64,000 nt of DNA from contig JAOMBO010000002.1 of assembly GCA_028344575.1 (NCBI GenBank), positions 62,001 through 126,000 of the forward strand, written 5' to 3'. Shown piece after piece: positions 62,204 through 64,000 of the stretch. Both the position numbers and the translations under genes were made by a program. The notes under the pieces were generated by a model. That model made no database searches. It was not told the origin of the DNA and saw only the letters and a list, made by a program, of their open reading frames with translations. Origin of the DNA: Candidatus Nitrosopelagicus sp. Lineage in GTDB: Archaea; Thermoproteota; Nitrososphaeria; Nitrososphaerales; Nitrosopumilaceae. Within the stretch, counting starts at the first letter, position 1. Each line of letters begins with the position of its first letter.

Positions 62204-62698
62204 TTGGATAGAAGACAAACTGTTTTAGAAATTGTAAATAAAAATCCAGGAATAAGATTTAATGAAATTATGAAAGTTTCAAACATTAGAAATGGTACAT
62301 TAAGTCATTATGTAAAAAAATTAGAAGATGAAAAAAGTATTGAACTGGAAAGAACACCAAGAGTGACACGCCTATATCCTGCAGGAATATCAGCTCAAGA
62401 AGCTAAAATTTGCAAATATATGACAAAATCAAGCCAAAAAAAATTAATTTTATTTTTACTTAAGAAAGGAACCGCTACATCACTTGAAATTAGAAATTTT
62501 ATCAAAAAATCACCTTCAGTGGTATCTGTTAATCTAAATGAATTGTTCAAAGAAAAGATTATTGAAAAACAATACGATATACCTTCAAACAAGTATTCAT
62601 TAAGAAATCCTGAACAGATAGAAGGAATATTGAATGAATATTATCCAGAAACAATTGATAAAATTACAAACAATACAATAGAAATGTTAGATTTTTAG
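62204..62698 (+). CDS. double winged-helix transcription factor
   Basis: 164 aa from TTG. N-terminal wHTH (IRFNEIMKVSNIRNGTLSHYVKKLEDEKSIEL) and a second wHTH (ATSLEIRNFIKKSPSVVSVNLNELFKEKIIEK). This architecture is frequent in archaeal regulators. Target unknown; it follows the two membrane proteins but in a separate unit. Confidence 0.75.
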   Translation: MDRRQTVLEIVNKNPGIRFNEIMKVSNIRNGTLSHYVKKLEDEKSIELERTPRVTRLYPAGISAQEAKICKYMTKSSQKKLILFLLKKGTATSLEIRNFIKKSPSVVSVNLNELFKEKIIEKQYDIPSNKYSLRNPEQIEGILNEYYPETIDKITNNTIEMLDF

Positions 62699-62792
62699 TG
62701 TGTAATAGAAAATAGACATCGACAAATTTTATCATATAATTATAAAAATTAATACAATACTTTATAGATAAACAAAAGAAAAATCTGTTAAA

Positions 62793-63839
62793 ATGGATGT
62801 TGCGGAAAAAGTAGAACTAATCAAAAGACCACCTACAAAAGAAATAGTAAAAGACGAAGCAGAGTTAATTGAACTTTTAAACACAAACTCAAAACCAAAG
62901 CACTACATTGGATTAGAGATCTCTGGATTTTTACATCTTGGAAGTTTAATCAGTACAGGTTTTAAAATTAATGATTTCATGAAAGCAGGAATTGATTGTA
63001 CTGTATTTTTAGCAGACTGGCACACTTTGATTAACGATAAACTTGGTGGAAATTTAGAGACAATTTCTAAGGTTTCTAAATATTATGCAGATGCATTTCG
63101 ATTAGTTTGTCCAGGTGTAAACATTGTAATGGGTACAGAACTTTATGATTCAAAAAAAGAGTACTGGGCAGAACTTGTGAAATTTACAAAACATATGACA
63201 CTTGCAAGAACAATGCGTACACTAACAATTATGGGAAGATCAGAAAATGAAGATAAAATTGATTTAGCAAAATTACTATACCCACCAATGCAGGCAGCAG
63301 ACATCCACTCTTTAGATTTAGACATTGTTCATGCAGGAATGGATCAGCGGAAAATTCACATGTTAGTAAGAGAAATTTTCCCAAAGATGAAATGGAAGGT
63401 TCCTGTTGCCGTACATCATTCATTGTTACCAGGATTAACACAACCAAAAGGCGATGCCACAACAGAACCAGGAAAGATGAGTAAATCAGATCCAAATTCT
63501 GGAATTTTTATACACAATTCTGATGATGAGATTACAAAGAAGATTAGAAAAGGCTGGTGCGAAGAAGGATTAACAGAAAATAATCCAATCTTGGAACTTG
63601 CAAGACAAATTGTATTTCATGAATATGATTCAATATCAATAGAAAGACCCGAAAAGTTTGGAGGAAACATAACATACAACTCATATGAAGAGTTAGAATC
63701 AGATTTTGCTCAAAAGAAGTTACATCCAGGTGATTTGAAAAATACAGTAGGAGAATACATGGTGAAAATTATTGCTCCTATTAGAGATAAAATTTCATTA
63801 AGTAATGAATTGTTTGAACTAATTAAAAATAGTCACTAG
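62793..63839 (+). CDS. tyrS: tyrosyl-tRNA synthetase, archaeal type
   Basis: 348 aa. HIGH-like SGFLHLGSLI, KMSKS in GKMSKSDPNSG, and DQRKIHMLVRE with YPPMQAADIHSLDLD (tyrosine and substrate site) are typical. Charges tRNA-Tyr. Its stop overlaps the convergent CobJ-like stop in a shared CTAG. Confidence 0.93.
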   Translation: MDVAEKVELIKRPPTKEIVKDEAELIELLNTNSKPKHYIGLEISGFLHLGSLISTGFKINDFMKAGIDCTVFLADWHTLINDKLGGNLETISKVSKYYADAFRLVCPGVNIVMGTELYDSKKEYWAELVKFTKHMTLARTMRTLTIMGRSENEDKIDLAKLLYPPMQAADIHSLDLDIVHAGMDQRKIHMLVREIFPKMKWKVPVAVHHSLLPGLTQPKGDATTEPGKMSKSDPNSGIFIHNSDDEITKKIRKGWCEEGLTENNPILELARQIVFHEYDSISIERPEKFGGNITYNSYEELESDFAQKKLHPGDLKNTVGEYMVKIIAPIRDKISLSNELFELIKNSH

Positions 63840-64000
63840 TTTTTAATTTCTGGCTCTTCTAGATTATACTTTGATTTGTAACCACGTGGATTAATCATTA
63901 AATCCTTAAAGTTGTATGTCGATGAGTTACCAACAATTACAGTACTAGTCATTCCTAATTGCTCTTCATAATTTTCCATGTGTTCTAAATCAGTCATAAT
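63836..64000 (-). CDS. cobJ: precorrin-3B/cobalt-precorrin C17-methyltransferase, 3' fragment
   Basis: The last 54 codons of a gene running out of the window. The reverse strand reads MTDLEHMENYEEQLGMTSTVIVGNSSTYNFKDLMINPRGY, the C-terminal motif of CobJ/CbiH (VIVGNS...(T/N)PRGY). It catalyses ring contraction with methylation at C17 in B12 synthesis. With bluB in the window it indicates de novo cobalamin production. Confidence 0.8.
   Translation of the reverse strand: MMTDLEHMENYEEQLGMTSTVIVGNSSTYNFKDLMINPRGYKSKYNLEEPEIKN

Noticed and set aside
1-64000. CRISPR arrays and rRNA genes
   Set aside because: No regularly spaced direct repeats with unique spacers and no rRNA-like stretch were found by reading.

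Overview
The window comes from a mesophilic ammonia-oxidising-type archaeon of the Thaumarchaeota (Nitrosopumilales-like). The taxonomic call is an inference. It rests on the AT-rich sequence, the leaderless promoters with a TATA box about 25 nt before ATG/GTG/TTG starts, and a set of archaeal marker genes: aIF2-gamma, aCPSF1, AglB/STT3, proteasome beta, G1P dehydrogenase, pantoate kinase, archaeal TyrRS, a SepF-like protein and NadM-type NMN adenylyltransferase. Small zinc-ribbon and single-TM proteins are abundant, as is the lineage-typical 'W-x-K-N-x-A-x-W-W' secreted motif. No amo genes are in the window.

Layout. 0-9 kb: a Cas4-like nuclease cut by the window edge, secreted and TPR proteins, a nucleotide-metabolism operon (thymidylate kinase, HD phosphohydrolase, UMP kinase), and an AarF/UbiB kinase operon. 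9-22.7 kb: an accessory island. Its core is a ten-gene, tightly overlapping minus-strand operon. In transcription order this encodes an unknown 161-aa protein, a divergent TFB (TFIIB), a membrane-anchored PD-(D/E)XK nuclease, a ParB-like protein, a SNF2 ATPase, an HNH-like protein, a winged-helix protein, an OB-fold protein, a zinc ribbon and an 82-aa protein. Beside it lie a 497-aa unknown, a two-gene small operon, and a plus-strand operon of McrC-like nuclease, NgoPII-type endonuclease and RNase J-like beta-CASP protein. A convergent m5C methyltransferase operon closes the island. Four island promoters share an exactly spaced architecture, CCGA, 21 nt including a TATA box, then TATAGAATAGAG. 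The methyltransferase promoter lacks it. The simplest reading is a private regulon, possibly read by the island's own TFB, in which restriction functions are switched separately from protective methylation. This is the main candidate for an undescribed system.

22.8-30 kb: small zinc proteins, two intergenic segments that look like structured RNAs, a prohibitin-like SPFH protein, a large secreted alpha/beta-hydrolase-pentapeptide protein with three near-perfect 144-bp repeats, and a PQQ-type sugar dehydrogenase. 30-41 kb: oligosaccharyltransferase AglB, PEBP protein, PIN protein with aIF2-gamma, a LolCDE/MacB-like ABC operon divergent from an Lrp-like regulator, a NUDIX hydrolase and a PhoU-like regulator.

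41-54 kb: the archaeal CoA pathway (pantoate kinase, phosphopantoate-beta-alanine ligase, PanB, CoaBC), a methyltransferase, an M24 peptidase, SepF-like protein, aCPSF1, proteasome beta, glycerol-1-phosphate dehydrogenase (archaeal lipids), FKBP, a class V aminotransferase, NadM and a CopD-like membrane protein. 54-64 kb: tRNA-Val(GAC), BluB (lower ligand of B12), tRNA-Arg(CCT), a flavin reductase, cyclophilin, secreted and membrane proteins, a PfkB kinase, an all-alpha dUTPase-like protein, TyrRS and the 3' end of a CobJ-like B12 methyltransferase. No stretch over 300 nt lacks a gene. The longest gaps (about 180-200 nt at 15717-15903, 22659-22849, 23021-23238, 26372-26573 and 28821-28999) hold promoters or short hairpins.
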